DNA of 64,000 nt from Pectobacterium actinidiae (GTDB lineage Bacteria; Pseudomonadota; Gammaproteobacteria; Enterobacterales; Enterobacteriaceae). The stretch spans positions 1,922,001 through 1,986,000 of the forward strand of contig NZ_JRMH01000001.1 in the NCBI RefSeq assembly GCF_000803315.1, read 5' to 3'. The translations under genes and the position numbers were made by a program. Positions 49,934-61,635 of the stretch are shown here, one piece after another. A model generated the notes under the pieces. That model saw only the letters and a program-made list of their open reading frames with translations. It did no database searches and had not been told where the DNA came from. The stretch's first letter is position 1. Every line of letters begins with the position of its first letter.

Positions 49934-51139
49934 TCAACTGGCCTTTTTCACGCGGGGTAAGTCAAACGCTTTGCGTAACTCACACACGAAGTTCTGATCC
50001 TGACAGATGGTTTTACCCGGACTATCGGAGAGTTTTGCCACCGGCTTGCCATTGCATTCCACCAGTTTGATGACGATATTTAACGGCTTCACGCCGGGGA
50101 TGTCACACGTCAGGCGGGTGCCCATGCCAAATACCAGATTCACGCGCTGCCAGAAATGACGATATAGCGTTAGCGCTTTATCCAGATTCAGATTGTCGGA
50201 GAAGACCAGCGTTTTGCTCATTGGATCGATGTTCAGACGCTGATAATGCGCAATGGCTTTCTCTCCCCACTCAACCGGATCGCCGGAATCGTGACGCAGC
50301 CCTTGGTAGGCTTCGGCGAACGACAAATCGAAATCGCGTAAGAAGGCATCCATAGTGATGCAATCGGTCAACGCAATCCCCAAATGTGTGGGATATTCAC
50401 GTAGCCACATTTGTAGTGCGGCACGCTGGCTGTTTGCCAGTGTCGGACTTATCTGTTGATGGGCCTGAAACCACTCGTGCGCCTGTGTACCGACAGGTGT
50501 GATGCCTAAACGGCGCGCCAAATCGTAATTGCTGGTGCCGATGAGGTTAGGGAAATCGGCTCGCAGCGCCGTCACAATAGTCTGCTGGATATCGCGAGAA
50601 AAACGTCGGCGCGTGCCGAAATCCATTAGCTTGAATCGGCTGAGATCCACATCCGCGCTGTTCTGGTGGAAACGCTTCAATGAGGCAGACAGTTGGGCGA
50701 GCGCCTGCTCAGTCGTGACGTCAGACGAACGATCCCGATGTACGACTTCACTGATCACGGCCAGCAAGGGAACTTCCCACAAAATCACCTCACGCCACGG
50801 CCCGGTGATGCGGATATCCAGTTTACCAGCATGATTCTTGATCGACACCTGCTGCGGATTGAAACGGAAGTTCCGTAGCCAGTGGAGATAGTCCTGTTTA
50901 AAGAACGGCAGAGAAGAAAGATAGGTGAACTCATCGTCACTTAATGACAAGAAACGCATCAGATCGACCTGGTGGGCTATCTCATCAGCGTAAACGCCTA
51001 ATAATTCATCACCGCGACAGCGAAATTCAGCCGCAACGTCGACATCATAATAATGATGATAGACCGCCTGTTGCATGTGCAGCTTGTAGGCGTCGGTATC
51101 CAGCAATGAGTGCAGAATCGGGGAAGTGTGCAAAGTCAT
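49934..51139 (-). CDS. pncB: nicotinate phosphoribosyltransferase
   Basis: A 401-residue enzyme (E. coli 400) that converts nicotinate, PRPP and ATP to nicotinate mononucleotide in NAD salvage. [27 protein letters not shown] and [11 protein letters not shown] are family motifs. No clear NadR box was found upstream; a small AGCATC-GATGCT hairpin lies near 51150-51169. Confidence 0.97.
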   Translation of the reverse strand: MTLHTSPILHSLLDTDAYKLHMQQAVYHHYYDVDVAAEFRCRGDELLGVYADEIAHQVDLMRFLSLSDDEFTYLSSLPFFKQDYLHWLRNFRFNPQQVSIKNHAGKLDIRITGPWREVILWEVPLLAVISEVVHRDRSSDVTTEQALAQLSASLKRFHQNSADVDLSRFKLMDFGTRRRFSRDIQQTIVTALRADFPNLIGTSNYDLARRLGITPVGTQAHEWFQAHQQISPTLANSQRAALQMWLREYPTHLGIALTDCITMDAFLRDFDLSFAEAYQGLRHDSGDPVEWGEKAIAHYQRLNIDPMSKTLVFSDNLNLDKALTLYRHFWQRVNLVFGMGTRLTCDIPGVKPLNIVIKLVECNGKPVAKLSDSPGKTICQDQNFVCELRKAFDLPRVKKAS

Positions 51140-51362
51140 AATGCGTTACAGCATCCTTGTAAGATGCTTATCCACCATCGGGACAATCAGCAATGTCCGG
51201 TCAGTATACCTTGATTATCCGTTTATTACATTACGACAACATAGCGAGACGTGCGGGAGTGAACCACGGTACGATGATTATCCTCATTATTTTGTCGTGG
51301 TAACATTAAGATAACAGGCTTAGACTTGATCTTTGATGCTTATGACGAGGTGGAAACTTTAA

Positions 51363-53978
51363 ATGAATCAACAGCCGCAAATAAAATATCGCCATGACTA
51401 CCGTGCGCCGGATTACACCATTACTGACATTGCACTGGATTTCGATCTCCATGCTGAAAAAACTCACGTAAAAGCGGTTAGCCAGGTGGTGTTGCAGGGC
51501 GACGCTGGCGCGCCGTTGAAGCTGGATGGCGAAGGGTTGACGCTGATTAACCTGAGCGTTGATGGCCAGCCGTGGACACATTACCAGCAGCAGGACGATG
51601 GCCTGATTCTGACGCAATTGCCCGCGCGTTTCACGCTCAGCATTGAAACGCAAATCAATCCTGCCGCCAATAGCGCGCTGGAAGGACTATATCTCTCTGG
51701 CGACGCGCTCTGTACGCAGTGTGAGGCCGAAGGATTCCGCCACATTACTTATTATCTCGACCGACCAGATGTACTGGCGAAATTCACGACGCGCATCACA
51801 GCGGATAAAGCGCGCTATCCTTATTTACTCTCTAACGGTAATCGTATCGCCCAAGGTGAGCTGGAGGGCGGCCGCCACTGGATTGAATGGCAGGATCCGT
51901 TCCCGAAACCGGCTTATCTGTTCGCGCTGGTTGCTGGCGATTTTGATGTCCTTCAGGATCGCTTCACGACGCGTTCTGGCCGCGATGTTGCGCTGGAGCT
52001 GTATGTTGACCGTGGCAACCTCGATCGCGCTGGCTGGGCGATGACCTCGCTGAAGAATTCGATGAAGTGGGACGAAGAGCGTTTCGGTCTGGAATACGAT
52101 CTCGACATCTATATGATCGTCGCTGTTGATTTCTTCAACATGGGAGCGATGGAAAACAAAGGGCTGAACGTATTTAACTCCAAATACGTGCTGGCTAAGG
52201 CAGAAACCGCGACGGATAAAGACTATCTGAACATTGAAGCGGTGATCGGCCATGAATATTTCCACAACTGGACGGGCAACCGCGTCACCTGTCGCGACTG
52301 GTTCCAGCTTAGCCTGAAAGAAGGGCTGACGGTGTTCCGCGATCAGGAGTTCAGCTCCGATCTGGGGTCGCGCGCAGTGAACCGTATTGATAACGTGCGT
52401 GTGATGCGCGGTGCTCAGTTTGCCGAAGATGCCAGCCCGATGTCGCATCCGATTCGTCCCGATCAGGTGATCGAGATGAATAACTTCTACACGCTGACGG
52501 TCTATGAAAAGGGATCGGAAGTGATCCGCATGATGCACACGTTATTAGGTGAAGAGCGCTTCCAGGCCGGTATTCGTCTGTATTTTGAGCGTCACGACGG
52601 CAGCGCGGCGACCTGTGATGACTTTGTGCTGGCGATGGAAGATGCCTCCGGTGTCGATCTCACACAGTTCCGCCGCTGGTATAGCCAGTCAGGCACGCCG
52701 GTACTGACCGTGCGTGATGATTATGATCCGCAAACGCAACAATATCTGCTGAGCGTGAGCCAAAAGACCCCGGTCGGCGCCGATAAACAGCCGAAGCTGC
52801 CGCTGCATATTCCGTTGGATATCGAACTGTACGATCCGCAAGGGCAGGTCATTCCGCTACAGAAAGACGGCCAACTGCTGGCGTCGGTGCTGAATGTAAC
52901 CGAATCCGAACAGACGTTCATTTTCGATCAGGTGCCTTGCCGCCCGATTCCTTCTTTATTACGTGAGTTCTCTGCGCCAGTAAAACTGAACTATGCCTGG
53001 AGCGATGAACAGCTGACGTTCCTGATGCGCCACGCGAGCAATGCCTTCTCCCGCTGGGATGCGGCACAGAGCCTGCTGGCTAACTATATCCGTCTGAATG
53101 TTTCTCGCTATCAGCAGAAACAACCGCTTTCTGTACCGATGCATGTTGTCGATGCTTTCCGTGGCGTGTTGCTGGATGAAAAACTGGATCCGATGCTGGC
53201 TTCTCAGATTCTGACATTGCCGAGCGAAAACGAAATTGCCGAGCTGTTTGATATTATCGATCCGACGGCGATCGCGGCTGTGCGAGAAAGCATGACGCGG
53301 ACGATGGCGAAAGAGATGGCGGATGAATGGCTGGCGGTATATCACGCGAATCACGCGCCGCAATATCGTATCGAACACGCGGATATGGGCAAACGCGCGC
53401 TGCGCAACATCTGCCTGCATTATCTGGCATTCAGCGATGCGGATCAGGCGGACAAATTGGTGCAAGCGCAGTTCCGTCAGGCGGATAATATGACGGATTC
53501 GCTGGCGGCGCTGGCGGCTGCAGTTGAAGCGCAACTGCCGGTGCGTGATGAATTGCTGACGCAGTTTGATAACCGCTGGCATCAGGATGGCTTGGTTATG
53601 GATAAATGGTTTGTGCTGCAAGCCACCAGCCCGGCAGCCGATGTGCTGACCCGCGTGCGTGAGCTGCTGCAACACCGCTCGTTCAGCCTGAACAACCCTA
53701 ACCGCCTGCGTTCGCTGGTGGGGGCGTTTGCGGCCTCGAATCCGTCGGCTTTCCATGCTGAGGACGGCAGCGGCTATCGTTTCCTGACGGAGATTCTAAC
53801 TGACCTGAACACGCGTAACCCGCAAGTCGCGGCTCGTATGATCGAACCATTAATCCGTCTGAAACGTTATGATGCCAAACGTCAGGCGCAAATGCGTCAG
53901 GCGCTGGAGCAACTGAAGACGTTGGAAAATCTCTCTGGCGATCTGTTCGAGAAAATCAGCAAGGCACTGCAAGACTAA
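51363..53978 (+). CDS. pepN: aminopeptidase N
   Basis: An 871-residue M1 zinc aminopeptidase (E. coli 870), the major broad-specificity aminopeptidase. The exopeptidase motif GAMEN occurs near residue 262, and the zinc site HEYFHNWTGNRVT near residue 297 with the downstream Glu in SLKEGLTVFRDQEF. In E. coli the ssu operon lies between pepN and pyrD; it is absent here. Confidence 0.98.
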   Translation: MNQQPQIKYRHDYRAPDYTITDIALDFDLHAEKTHVKAVSQVVLQGDAGAPLKLDGEGLTLINLSVDGQPWTHYQQQDDGLILTQLPARFTLSIETQINPAANSALEGLYLSGDALCTQCEAEGFRHITYYLDRPDVLAKFTTRITADKARYPYLLSNGNRIAQGELEGGRHWIEWQDPFPKPAYLFALVAGDFDVLQDRFTTRSGRDVALELYVDRGNLDRAGWAMTSLKNSMKWDEERFGLEYDLDIYMIVAVDFFNMGAMENKGLNVFNSKYVLAKAETATDKDYLNIEAVIGHEYFHNWTGNRVTCRDWFQLSLKEGLTVFRDQEFSSDLGSRAVNRIDNVRVMRGAQFAEDASPMSHPIRPDQVIEMNNFYTLTVYEKGSEVIRMMHTLLGEERFQAGIRLYFERHDGSAATCDDFVLAMEDASGVDLTQFRRWYSQSGTPVLTVRDDYDPQTQQYLLSVSQKTPVGADKQPKLPLHIPLDIELYDPQGQVIPLQKDGQLLASVLNVTESEQTFIFDQVPCRPIPSLLREFSAPVKLNYAWSDEQLTFLMRHASNAFSRWDAAQSLLANYIRLNVSRYQQKQPLSVPMHVVDAFRGVLLDEKLDPMLASQILTLPSENEIAELFDIIDPTAIAAVRESMTRTMAKEMADEWLAVYHANHAPQYRIEHADMGKRALRNICLHYLAFSDADQADKLVQAQFRQADNMTDSLAALAAAVEAQLPVRDELLTQFDNRWHQDGLVMDKWFVLQATSPAADVLTRVRELLQHRSFSLNNPNRLRSLVGAFAASNPSAFHAEDGSGYRFLTEILTDLNTRNPQVAARMIEPLIRLKRYDAKRQAQMRQALEQLKTLENLSGDLFEKISKALQD

Positions 53979-53999
53979 TCCTGCCACGGTCATTCTTCT

Positions 54000-54028
54000 G
54001 TCACACGCGGTAGCTTGCCGCGTGTGAC
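54000..54028 (+). terminator. stem-loop after pepN
   Basis: A perfect 11-bp stem (54000-54010 with 54018-54028) followed by ATTCTCCC, a weak T run. Confidence 0.65.
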
Positions 54029-54055
54029 ATTCTCCCTCGCGCTAATTTCTTACTT

Positions 54056-54071
54056 CCGCAAACGTTTTACT
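54056..54071 (+). promoter_or_regulatory. PurR box upstream of pyrD
   Basis: CCGCAAACGTTTTACT matches the PurR consensus ACGCAAACGTTTTCNT at nearly all positions. PurR represses pyrD in E. coli. The distance to the start codon is about 275 bases, lengthened by the repeat at 54151-54257. Confidence 0.7.
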
Positions 54072-54150
54072 TTCCGTAGAGATGGCACTACCATCACCGA
54101 CCGTGAATTCATAATCTTAGATTGTGACGATTATTTTTTGCGGAATGATA

Positions 54151-54257
54151 ACGGTGGTAGGGGATAGAAGAGTAAAGCGTCCGCGCCAGGGATGGCGCGG
54201 CTCGAGCTTACAGGGAGGTACTTGCAGCGTCTTTACGATCTATCCCATACCACAGCG
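54151..54257. repeat. palindromic repeat family R, copy 2
   Basis: A 107-bp element with the same ends (GGGATAGAAGAGTAAAGCG and its near complement) and core (GCGCC-AGGGAT-GGCGC, CTTACAGGGAGGTACTTGCA) as copy 1. It lies between the PurR box and pyrD. Confidence 0.8.
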
Positions 54258-54346
54258 TGACGTACGTTATTATCAAGCGCTAATCCACTATTGCTTACTT
54301 CCAGCGTAGGCAAGATACCTTTGCGATAGGGATCTCAGGAGACAAT

Positions 54347-55357
54347 ATGTTCTATCCCGTTATCAAAAAAGCCCTGTTTCAGCTCGATCCAGAGCGTGCA
54401 CATGAGCTGACCTTCCAACAATTACGCCGTATTACCAACACGCCTTTTGAATTTCTCGTCCGCCAATCCGTTCCGACTAAACCGGTTACCTGCATGGGGT
54501 TATCTTTTAAAAACCCACTCGGTTTAGCGGCGGGATTAGATAAAGACGGCGAATGTATCGATGCGTTAGGCGCAATGGGATTTGGTTTTATTGAAGTGGG
54601 AACGGTAACGCCGCGTCCACAATCCGGTAATGACAAACCGAGATTATTCCGCGTAGTGGAAGCGGAAGGATTGATCAACCGGATGGGTTTCAATAATAAA
54701 GGCGTGGATTATCTGGTCGAGAATGTAAAGAAAACACGCTTCGGCGGTGTATTAGGGATCAACATCGGCAAGAATAAAGATACGCCGGTTGAGCAAGGTA
54801 AAGACGATTATTTGATTTGTATGGATAAGGTTTATCCTCATGCTGGCTATATCGCTATCAACATTTCGTCACCCAATACGCCGGGATTACGTAGCCTGCA
54901 ATATGGTGAAGCGCTGGACGATCTTTTGCTGGCGATAAAGAACAAGCAGACAGAATTAAAAGAGAAGCATCAGAAATATGTTCCCGTGGCGGTAAAGATC
55001 GCGCCGGATCTTTCTGAAGAAGAATTGATCCAAATTGCCGACAGTCTGGTTCGCCATAACATCGACGGTGTCATTGCCACCAATACGACGCTCGACAGAA
55101 AACTGATTCAGGGATTAAACCACTGCGGGCAAACCGGAGGATTAAGCGGACGTCCGTTGCAGACAAGCAGCACGGAAATTATCCGCCGTTTGTCACAGGA
55201 ATTAGCGGGACGTTTGCCGATTATTGGCGTTGGCGGAATTGATTCTTTGGTTGCCGCACGCGAAAAAATGGAGGCTGGCGCATCGCTGGTACAGATATAT
55301 TCAGGCTTTATTTTCCACGGTCCTCGCCTGATTAAAGATATCGTTACACATATTTAA
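54347..55357 (+). CDS. pyrD: dihydroorotate dehydrogenase (quinone), class 2
   Basis: A 336-residue membrane-associated flavoenzyme of pyrimidine synthesis (E. coli 336). The N-terminal amphipathic helix domain is followed by FMN-binding [31 protein letters not shown] carries the catalytic Ser of class 2 enzymes; IGVGGIDS binds phosphate. Confidence 0.98.
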   Translation: MFYPVIKKALFQLDPERAHELTFQQLRRITNTPFEFLVRQSVPTKPVTCMGLSFKNPLGLAAGLDKDGECIDALGAMGFGFIEVGTVTPRPQSGNDKPRLFRVVEAEGLINRMGFNNKGVDYLVENVKKTRFGGVLGINIGKNKDTPVEQGKDDYLICMDKVYPHAGYIAINISSPNTPGLRSLQYGEALDDLLLAIKNKQTELKEKHQKYVPVAVKIAPDLSEEELIQIADSLVRHNIDGVIATNTTLDRKLIQGLNHCGQTGGLSGRPLQTSSTEIIRRLSQELAGRLPIIGVGGIDSLVAAREKMEAGASLVQIYSGFIFHGPRLIKDIVTHI

Positions 55358-55558
55358 TCCGAAATGCCTTTCATTTTTAGCTGGGGGTTTATTTATCCCC
55401 CCAGCTAGTCTATATTTTATCCGTTTGCGTAAATAATCTATCAACCGATGTCTGATCTTCTTACCGCAACGTTTATGACGACGAACGATTATTGCAATGT
55501 AAGAAAACACAATCAGTCATTTCTGATATTTCTACTGTGAAGGCGAAGGGTAAATAAT

Positions 55559-56146
55559 ATGAAGTTAAAACCTGACGATAACTGGCGCTGGTATTTTGAT
55601 AGTGAACACGATCGCCTAATGTTGGATTTGGCTAACGGCATGTTATTCCGTTCTCGTTTTCCGTCTAAAATGTTAACGCCGGATGCATTCAATGAATGTG
55701 CATTCTGTGTTGACGATGCTGCGCTATTTTTTACCTATAACGATAAATGTCAGAAAGCGGCACTGCATCGTGACCTTCAAGGCGAATTAGTTCTGAATGC
55801 GCTGGTCGCAAGCCGATTCTTAAAACCGCTTATGCCAAAAAGCTGGCATTTCATCCAACAGTCGGATGTTGTGGCCTATTCACCGCAGGCGGGTGATGTT
55901 GTACAGGTACAGCTCACTGAAACCCATGAAACGGCCTGTTTCCTGGTGGCAGAAGCCGGGGATAAAGCCTGTCTCTGTCTGCTGGCGCAAGAACAGCTGT
56001 CATTAAGTGGAAAAACCATGGGGCTGGGCGACGCCATAAAAATCATGCACGACAGGCTAATGCCTGCCGTCGTTCAGAATAGCGCTGAGTGGGAAACCAT
56101 GCTGGGTGAAGGGACGTCGGCATTTGAGTATGCCAAGGTCGTCTAA
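55559..56146 (+). CDS. zapC: FtsZ-associated cell division protein
   Basis: A 195-residue protein (E. coli ZapC about 180) that promotes FtsZ filament bundling. [30 protein letters not shown] is recognisable as the family N-terminus in segments WRWYFD and [12 protein letters not shown]. pyrD-zapC-ycbX order as in E. coli. Confidence 0.93.
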   Translation: MKLKPDDNWRWYFDSEHDRLMLDLANGMLFRSRFPSKMLTPDAFNECAFCVDDAALFFTYNDKCQKAALHRDLQGELVLNALVASRFLKPLMPKSWHFIQQSDVVAYSPQAGDVVQVQLTETHETACFLVAEAGDKACLCLLAQEQLSLSGKTMGLGDAIKIMHDRLMPAVVQNSAEWETMLGEGTSAFEYAKVV

Positions 56147-56152
56147 ACCACC

Positions 56153-56193
56153 TTGTCATACTTCAAGCTGCATGTGCGTTGGCTTGTCTTCGA
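56153..56193. repeat. ERIC half-element between zapC and ycbX
   Basis: GTCATACTTCAAGCTGCATG and following bases match one ERIC end; the other half is absent. It fills nearly all of the space between the convergent stops of zapC and ycbX. Confidence 0.7.
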
Positions 56194-57297
56194 CTATTGC
56201 AGATGAAGGTCACTCTGCGGAATACAGCTACAGCTAAGAATCTCGCCGTTTTCCCTGATGGCACTTTGCTTCAGTGCGGAAACCTCCCCGCTGACTAACG
56301 TCAATTTACAACAACCGCACAGTCCTGCCCGACAAGAATAGGGGATGCGAATACCCTGTTGTTCCAACTGCTCCAGTAAAATCTGCTGATTGTTCCCTTG
56401 TAACGATTTTCCCTGATAGTGGAGGGTGACGACCTGTTCGCTTTTTTCGGGAACGACAAGGCTTTCGGCCACTTGACCGGAACCATAAGGGCGCGGCGGT
56501 TTGGTCGCTAAGACTTCCAGCGTGTCGCCTACGCGAATGATACCTGTATTTCTGGCGACCAGATTTTGTCCAAAATCCACATCGCCGTTCTCGGCAGTAC
56601 GGAACGATTGCAGCGTTGCTAGCGGTTCTCCTGACGGGTGCTTACGGCCACGTTCGATACTAACGGTGGTGAAAATGCAGCGGCTACAGGGTTTGACGAC
56701 GTCAAAAATAACCTCGCCAATACGAATGGTCTTCCAACTGTCTTCGGCAAAGGCCTCTGCGCCCGTCACGACCAGATTGGGGCGAAACTGTTCGATTTTG
56801 ATTCCGGCGGAACAGCGCTGGCGTAGCGCCTGAAATGAGGCATCATTAATTAACAGAAACGGATAGCCATCGGCAAACGCCAGGGGAACGTCTGGATAAT
56901 GTTTCACTCGCCGCGATGGTTCATTGCCCACCCAGCGAAGCTGTACGGCACGCTGAAAATAGTGGCTTAACCAGACATTGATCGCATCGGGCGCAATAAG
57001 TGCCGTGAAATGCGTTCCCCAAACCTCAGTTGGCTGAGGTGTCTCGGTGAAGTCGGCAAAACGAATAGTGGCCGTTTGACCATCCGGCGCGGCAATAAAC
57101 AGTCCATCGGGTAACAAGGCGGGAGTATATAACACCATCTGCGGATACTGGCGGGCGGTAATAAATGTGCCATCAGGTTCAGTAATCATGAAGGCACGAT
57201 CGTTCGCCAAACCGCTGACAGACGCCATCGCATGGGACAGTTGCAGCCCCCGCATCGATTTTACCGGATGAATATAAAGCCGCGTTACGCCAATCAC
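56194..57297 (-). CDS. ycbX: MOSC-domain oxidoreductase with C-terminal 2Fe-2S ferredoxin
   Basis: A 367-residue molybdenum-cofactor protein (E. coli 369) that reduces N-hydroxylated base analogues. An N-terminal MOSC beta-barrel ([11 protein letters not shown]), MOSC domain ([11 protein letters not shown] with the Mo-ligand-type Cys) and a plant-type ferredoxin domain (CRAGLCGCC, then CSC) follow. GTG at 57297 chosen: AAGGA lies 8 bases upstream and the length then aligns with E. coli; the TTG at 57315 is an alternative. Confidence 0.93.
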   Translation of the reverse strand: MIGVTRLYIHPVKSMRGLQLSHAMASVSGLANDRAFMITEPDGTFITARQYPQMVLYTPALLPDGLFIAAPDGQTATIRFADFTETPQPTEVWGTHFTALIAPDAINVWLSHYFQRAVQLRWVGNEPSRRVKHYPDVPLAFADGYPFLLINDASFQALRQRCSAGIKIEQFRPNLVVTGAEAFAEDSWKTIRIGEVIFDVVKPCSRCIFTTVSIERGRKHPSGEPLATLQSFRTAENGDVDFGQNLVARNTGIIRVGDTLEVLATKPPRPYGSGQVAESLVVPEKSEQVVTLHYQGKSLQGNNQQILLEQLEQQGIRIPYSCRAGLCGCCKLTLVSGEVSALKQSAIRENGEILSCSCIPQSDLHLQ

Positions 57298-57407
57298 TGA
57301 CCTGTTCCTTGCCAAAGTAAAACGGCAACTTTATGACAAGCGTCTCGGATTAGCTATAATGCGCCTCAATTTCTTTTATGAATCTATTTTTTGGTGATAG
57401 TGACGAC

Positions 57408-59525
57408 ATGAATGCTTTGTTTGCCAGTACGGCGCGGGGATTGGAAGAATTATTAAAAAGCGAACTCGAATCATTGGGTGCGCAGTCCTGTGCGGTTGTG
57501 CAGGGCGGTGTCCATTTTGAGGGTGACAATCGCCTGCTGTACCAGAGCCTGCTGTGGAGCCGTCTGGCATCGCGCATTCTGCTGCCGCTGAATGAATTCA
57601 AAGTACACAGCGATCTGGATTTGTATCTGGGCGTGCAGGCGATTGACTGGTCAACGATCTTCAGTATCGATAAAACCTTTGCCGTGCATTTTACTGGTAC
57701 CAATGAAGATATCCGCAACAGCCAGTACGGCGCGTTAAAAGTCAAAGATGCGATTGTGGATAGCTTCACGCGCAAAACCGGGCAGCGTCCCGATGTGGCG
57801 AAACAACAGCCGGATATTCGCGTTAACGTCTTTTTACAGCGTGATATGGCCAGCGTGTCGCTGGATTTAAGTGGTGACGGCTTACATCAGCGTGGCTACC
57901 GCGATCTGGCTGGGCTGGCACCGCTGAAAGAGAATCTGGCGGCGGCGATTGTGTTGCGCTCCGGCTGGCAGAGCGGCACGCCGCTGGTCGACCCGATGTG
58001 TGGTTCCGGTACGTTGCTGATCGAAGCGGCGATGATCGCGTCCGATCGCGCGCCCGGTTTGCATCGTACGCACTGGGGATTTAACGCCTGGTTAAAGCAC
58101 GATGCCGAACTGTGGCGCGAGGTGACCGCAGAAGCTCAGGTGCGTGCTCGTCAGGGTTTGCAGGCGACGACGTCACGCTTCTTCGGATCGGATAACGATC
58201 GTCGAGTGATTGAGATCGCGAAAGCTAATGCGCGTCGCGCAGGCGTTGCCGAACTGATTTCTTTCGACGTGAGGGATGCCGCACAGCTAAAAAATCCACT
58301 GCCGGAAGGCCCGAAAGGTACGGTTGTCAGCAACCCGCCTTACGGTGAGCGTCTGGAAAGTGAGCCCGCACTGATCGCCCTGCATAATATGCTGGGTCGT
58401 AAGATGAAAAGCGACTTTGGTGGTTGGCAGCTCTCGTTGTTCAGCGCATCGCCGGAGCTGCTGAGCTGTTTGCAACTGCGTGCTGAGCGCCAATTCAAGG
58501 CGAAAAACGGCCCGCTGGACTGCGTACAGAAAAATTATCAACTGGCGGAAACACCGGGTGGGGCTGCTGGGCAAATCGCAGAAGACTTTGCCAACCGTCT
58601 ACGCAAGAATCTGCGCAAGCTGGAAAAATGGGCGAAGCAACAGGGGATTGAGTGCTATCGCATCTATGATGCTGATCTGCCTGAATATAATGTGGCGGTT
58701 GACCGCTACGGCAGTTGGGTTGTCGTACAAGAGTATGCGCCGCCAAAAACCATTGATGCGCAAAAGGCTCGTCAGCGCCTGTTTGATGTGATCAATGCGA
58801 CGCTGAGCGTACTGGAATTGCCGTCGAACCGTCTGGTGCTGAAAACGCGCGAACGTCAGAAAGGTAAAAACCAGTATGAGAAACTGGCGCAGAAAGGTGA
58901 TTTCCTGCTGATGGAGGAGTTTGGCGCCAAGCTGTGGGTCAACCTGACCGACTACCTTGATACCGGTCTATTCCTTGACCACCGCATCGCCCGTAAAATG
59001 CTGGGTGAGATGAGCCGTGGCAAAGATTTCCTCAACCTGTTTGCCTACACCGGCACGGCGAGTGTGCATGCCGGACTGGGTGGCGCACGTTCGACGACTA
59101 CCGTCGATATGTCACGCACCTATCTGGAATGGGCTGAGAAAAACCTGCGGGTGAATGGCCTGACTGGCCGTCAGCATCGCTTAATCCAGGCGGATTGTCT
59201 GTCATGGTTGCATAATGCCACTGAACAGTTTGATGTGATCTTCATTGACCCGCCGACCTTCTCAAACTCAAAACGGATGGAAGAGTCGTTTGATGTTCAG
59301 CGCGATCATCTTGCGTTGATGAAAGATCTCAAACGCCTGTTGCGCCGTGGCGGCACCATCATGTTCTCGAATAATAAACGCGGCTTCCAGATGGATAGTG
59401 CTGGCCTGACCGCGCTGGGCCTGAACGCCAAAGAAATTACCGCGCAGACCCAATCGCAGGATTTTGCTCGTAATCGTCAAATTCATAACTGCTGGCTGCT
59501 GACGCACGCCGGTGAGGAAAAGTAA
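57408..59525 (+). CDS. rlmL: bifunctional 23S rRNA methyltransferase (m2G2445 and m7G2069)
   Basis: A 705-residue fusion (E. coli 702). A THUMP domain (about 45-155), the RlmL m2G domain with [15 protein letters not shown] and NPPYGERL, and the C-terminal RlmK domain with [19 protein letters not shown] and [27 protein letters not shown] sets the start at 57408; 57378 is an in-frame alternative. Confidence 0.97.
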   Translation: MNALFASTARGLEELLKSELESLGAQSCAVVQGGVHFEGDNRLLYQSLLWSRLASRILLPLNEFKVHSDLDLYLGVQAIDWSTIFSIDKTFAVHFTGTNEDIRNSQYGALKVKDAIVDSFTRKTGQRPDVAKQQPDIRVNVFLQRDMASVSLDLSGDGLHQRGYRDLAGLAPLKENLAAAIVLRSGWQSGTPLVDPMCGSGTLLIEAAMIASDRAPGLHRTHWGFNAWLKHDAELWREVTAEAQVRARQGLQATTSRFFGSDNDRRVIEIAKANARRAGVAELISFDVRDAAQLKNPLPEGPKGTVVSNPPYGERLESEPALIALHNMLGRKMKSDFGGWQLSLFSASPELLSCLQLRAERQFKAKNGPLDCVQKNYQLAETPGGAAGQIAEDFANRLRKNLRKLEKWAKQQGIECYRIYDADLPEYNVAVDRYGSWVVVQEYAPPKTIDAQKARQRLFDVINATLSVLELPSNRLVLKTRERQKGKNQYEKLAQKGDFLLMEEFGAKLWVNLTDYLDTGLFLDHRIARKMLGEMSRGKDFLNLFAYTGTASVHAGLGGARSTTTVDMSRTYLEWAEKNLRVNGLTGRQHRLIQADCLSWLHNATEQFDVIFIDPPTFSNSKRMEESFDVQRDHLALMKDLKRLLRRGGTIMFSNNKRGFQMDSAGLTALGLNAKEITAQTQSQDFARNRQIHNCWLLTHAGEEK

Positions 59526-59528
59526 CCG

Positions 59529-61457
59529 ATGTCTTTAATCAGTGTTTCAGGTGCGTGGCTGTCGTTCAGCGATGCGCCGCTGTTGGATAACACCGAACTC
59601 CATATCGAAGAGAATGAACGCCTGTGTCTGGTTGGCCGCAACGGCGCGGGCAAATCGACGCTGCTGAAAATTCTGGCCAAAGAAATCCCGCTGGATGATG
59701 GTCGTATCACCTATGAACAGGATCTGATTGTCGCACGCCTGCAACAGGATCCCCCGCGTGATGTTGCCGGTAGCGTCTTTGATTTTGTTGCCGAAGGGGT
59801 CGCCGCACAGGCGGATCACCTGAAAAACTATCACGCCATGTTGCGTCTGGTAGAAAGTGACCCGAGCGAAAAGAACCTGAATCAACTGGCTAAGTTGCAG
59901 GATATTCTGGAACATCAGGGTCTGTGGCAACTGGAAAGCCGCATTCACGAAGTGCTGGAGCAGCTTGGCCTGTCTGCCGATGCACCGCTGGCGTCACTTT
60001 CCGGTGGCTGGCTGCGTAAAGCTGCACTCGGTAGAGCGCTGGTGAGTTCACCGCGTGTGCTGTTGCTGGATGAACCGACCAACCATCTGGATATTGAAAC
60101 GATTGACTGGCTGGAAACTTTCCTGAAAACGTTCCAGGGCAGCATTATCTTTATCTCCCATGACCGTTCGTTTATTCGCAACATGGCAACGCGCATTGTC
60201 GATCTTGACCGCGGTAAGCTAGTTTCCTGGCCGGGTAACTACGATAAATATCTGGAAGGTAAAGAAGAAGCGCTGCGGGTGGAAGATCTGCAAAATGCGG
60301 AATTCGATCGCAAACTAGCACAGGAAGAAGTGTGGATCCGTCAGGGCATTAAGGCGCGTCGTACCCGTAACGAAGGCCGCGTGCGGGCGTTGAAGGCTAT
60401 GCGTCAGGAACGTGCGGAGCGTCGTGAAGTGATGGGCTCGGCGAAAATGCAGGTTGAAGAAGCCGCCCGCTCCGGCAAGATTGTGTTTGAGCTGGAAGAT
60501 GTGAACTATCATGTTGATCAGGGTTCTCTGGGTGAAAAGAAAGTACTCACGCGCAATTTCTCCGCTCAGGTACAGCGTGGCGACAAGATTGCACTGGTCG
60601 GGCCGAATGGCTGCGGTAAAACCACACTGCTAAAATTGATGCTGGGTGGGCTAGAACCAGTCAGCGGCCGTGTGCACTGTGGCACGAAGCTGGAAGTTGC
60701 CTATTTCGATCAGCACCGCGCTGAACTCGACCCAGAACGTACGGTGATGGACAATCTGGCAGAAGGCAAACAGGAAGTGATGGTCAACGGCCGCTCACGT
60801 CATGTGTTGGGCTATTTGCAAGACTTCCTGTTCCATCCGAAACGCGCCATGACGCCGGTAAAAGCACTGTCGGGTGGGGAGCGTAACCGCCTACTGCTGG
60901 CGCGTTTGTTCCTCAAGCCCAGCAATCTGCTGATTCTTGATGAACCGACTAACGATCTGGACGTGGAAACGCTGGAGCTGTTGGAAGAGTTAATTGAGAG
61001 CTATCAGGGCACCGTTCTGCTGGTCAGCCACGATCGTCAGTTCGTCGATAACTCGGTTACCGAATGCTGGATCTTTGAAGGCGAGGGCAAGATTTCGCGT
61101 TTCGTCGGCGGGTATTACGATGCGCAACAGCAGCGTGCCACGGCAACGCCACTGCGAACGACGGCCGCTCCGACAGTCACCACGACAACGGCAGCAGCGA
61201 GCACCGCACCGTCCGCTAAACGCAGCACGGGGAAATTAAGTTATAACCAGCAGCGCGAATTAGAGCAACTGCCGCAGCATCTTGAGCAACTGGAACAGGA
61301 AATTGAGTCGCTACAGGCGCAAATGAATGACGCTGGTTTCTTTAACCGCCCACGCGAAGAGACGCAGCAGGTCTTAAGCGCTCTGGCGGAGGCCGAAAGC
61401 GCGCTGGAAACCTGTTTTGAACGTTGGGAAGCGCTTGAAGCACAGAAAAACGGCTAA
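59529..61457 (+). CDS. uup: ABC-F ATPase
   Basis: A 642-residue soluble protein (E. coli 635) with two ATPase domains: GRNGAGKST / LSGGWLRKAALGRAL and GPNGCGKTT / LSGGERNRLLLARL. A Thr/Ala-rich linker near residue 540-565 leads to a coiled-coil DNA-binding C-terminal domain. Linked to transposon excision precision and ribosome function in E. coli. Begins 3 bases after rlmL. Confidence 0.97.
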   Translation: MSLISVSGAWLSFSDAPLLDNTELHIEENERLCLVGRNGAGKSTLLKILAKEIPLDDGRITYEQDLIVARLQQDPPRDVAGSVFDFVAEGVAAQADHLKNYHAMLRLVESDPSEKNLNQLAKLQDILEHQGLWQLESRIHEVLEQLGLSADAPLASLSGGWLRKAALGRALVSSPRVLLLDEPTNHLDIETIDWLETFLKTFQGSIIFISHDRSFIRNMATRIVDLDRGKLVSWPGNYDKYLEGKEEALRVEDLQNAEFDRKLAQEEVWIRQGIKARRTRNEGRVRALKAMRQERAERREVMGSAKMQVEEAARSGKIVFELEDVNYHVDQGSLGEKKVLTRNFSAQVQRGDKIALVGPNGCGKTTLLKLMLGGLEPVSGRVHCGTKLEVAYFDQHRAELDPERTVMDNLAEGKQEVMVNGRSRHVLGYLQDFLFHPKRAMTPVKALSGGERNRLLLARLFLKPSNLLILDEPTNDLDVETLELLEELIESYQGTVLLVSHDRQFVDNSVTECWIFEGEGKISRFVGGYYDAQQQRATATPLRTTAAPTVTTTTAAASTAPSAKRSTGKLSYNQQRELEQLPQHLEQLEQEIESLQAQMNDAGFFNRPREETQQVLSALAEAESALETCFERWEALEAQKNG

Positions 61458-61492
61458 TCCATTCCGATTTCTGGCAAGCTTATTTCTCGAAC

Positions 61493-61555
61493 GAGAACGG
61501 TGATAATGGGATAGAAGAGTAAAGCTTTTTTACGATCTACCCATTATCACCGCAC
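61493..61555. repeat. palindromic repeat family R, copy 3 (core deleted)
   Basis: A near-perfect palindrome, CGGTGATAATGGGATAGA ... TCTACCCATTATCACCG. The outer 27 bp on each side match the ends of copies 1 and 2, but the core is gone. In RNA it would form a long hairpin between uup and pqiA. Confidence 0.75.
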
Positions 61556-61635
61556 GATGTACTTTACCTGTTCACTTATGGCATTGATGACGATGCTTTC
61601 AGTCAGAAGCTGACGAATTTTGAAGGAGAGGACGC

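Noticed and set aside
51140..51362. Possible NadR operator upstream of pncB
   Set aside because: No TGTTTA-N6-TAAACA palindrome is present; only a small hairpin was found.
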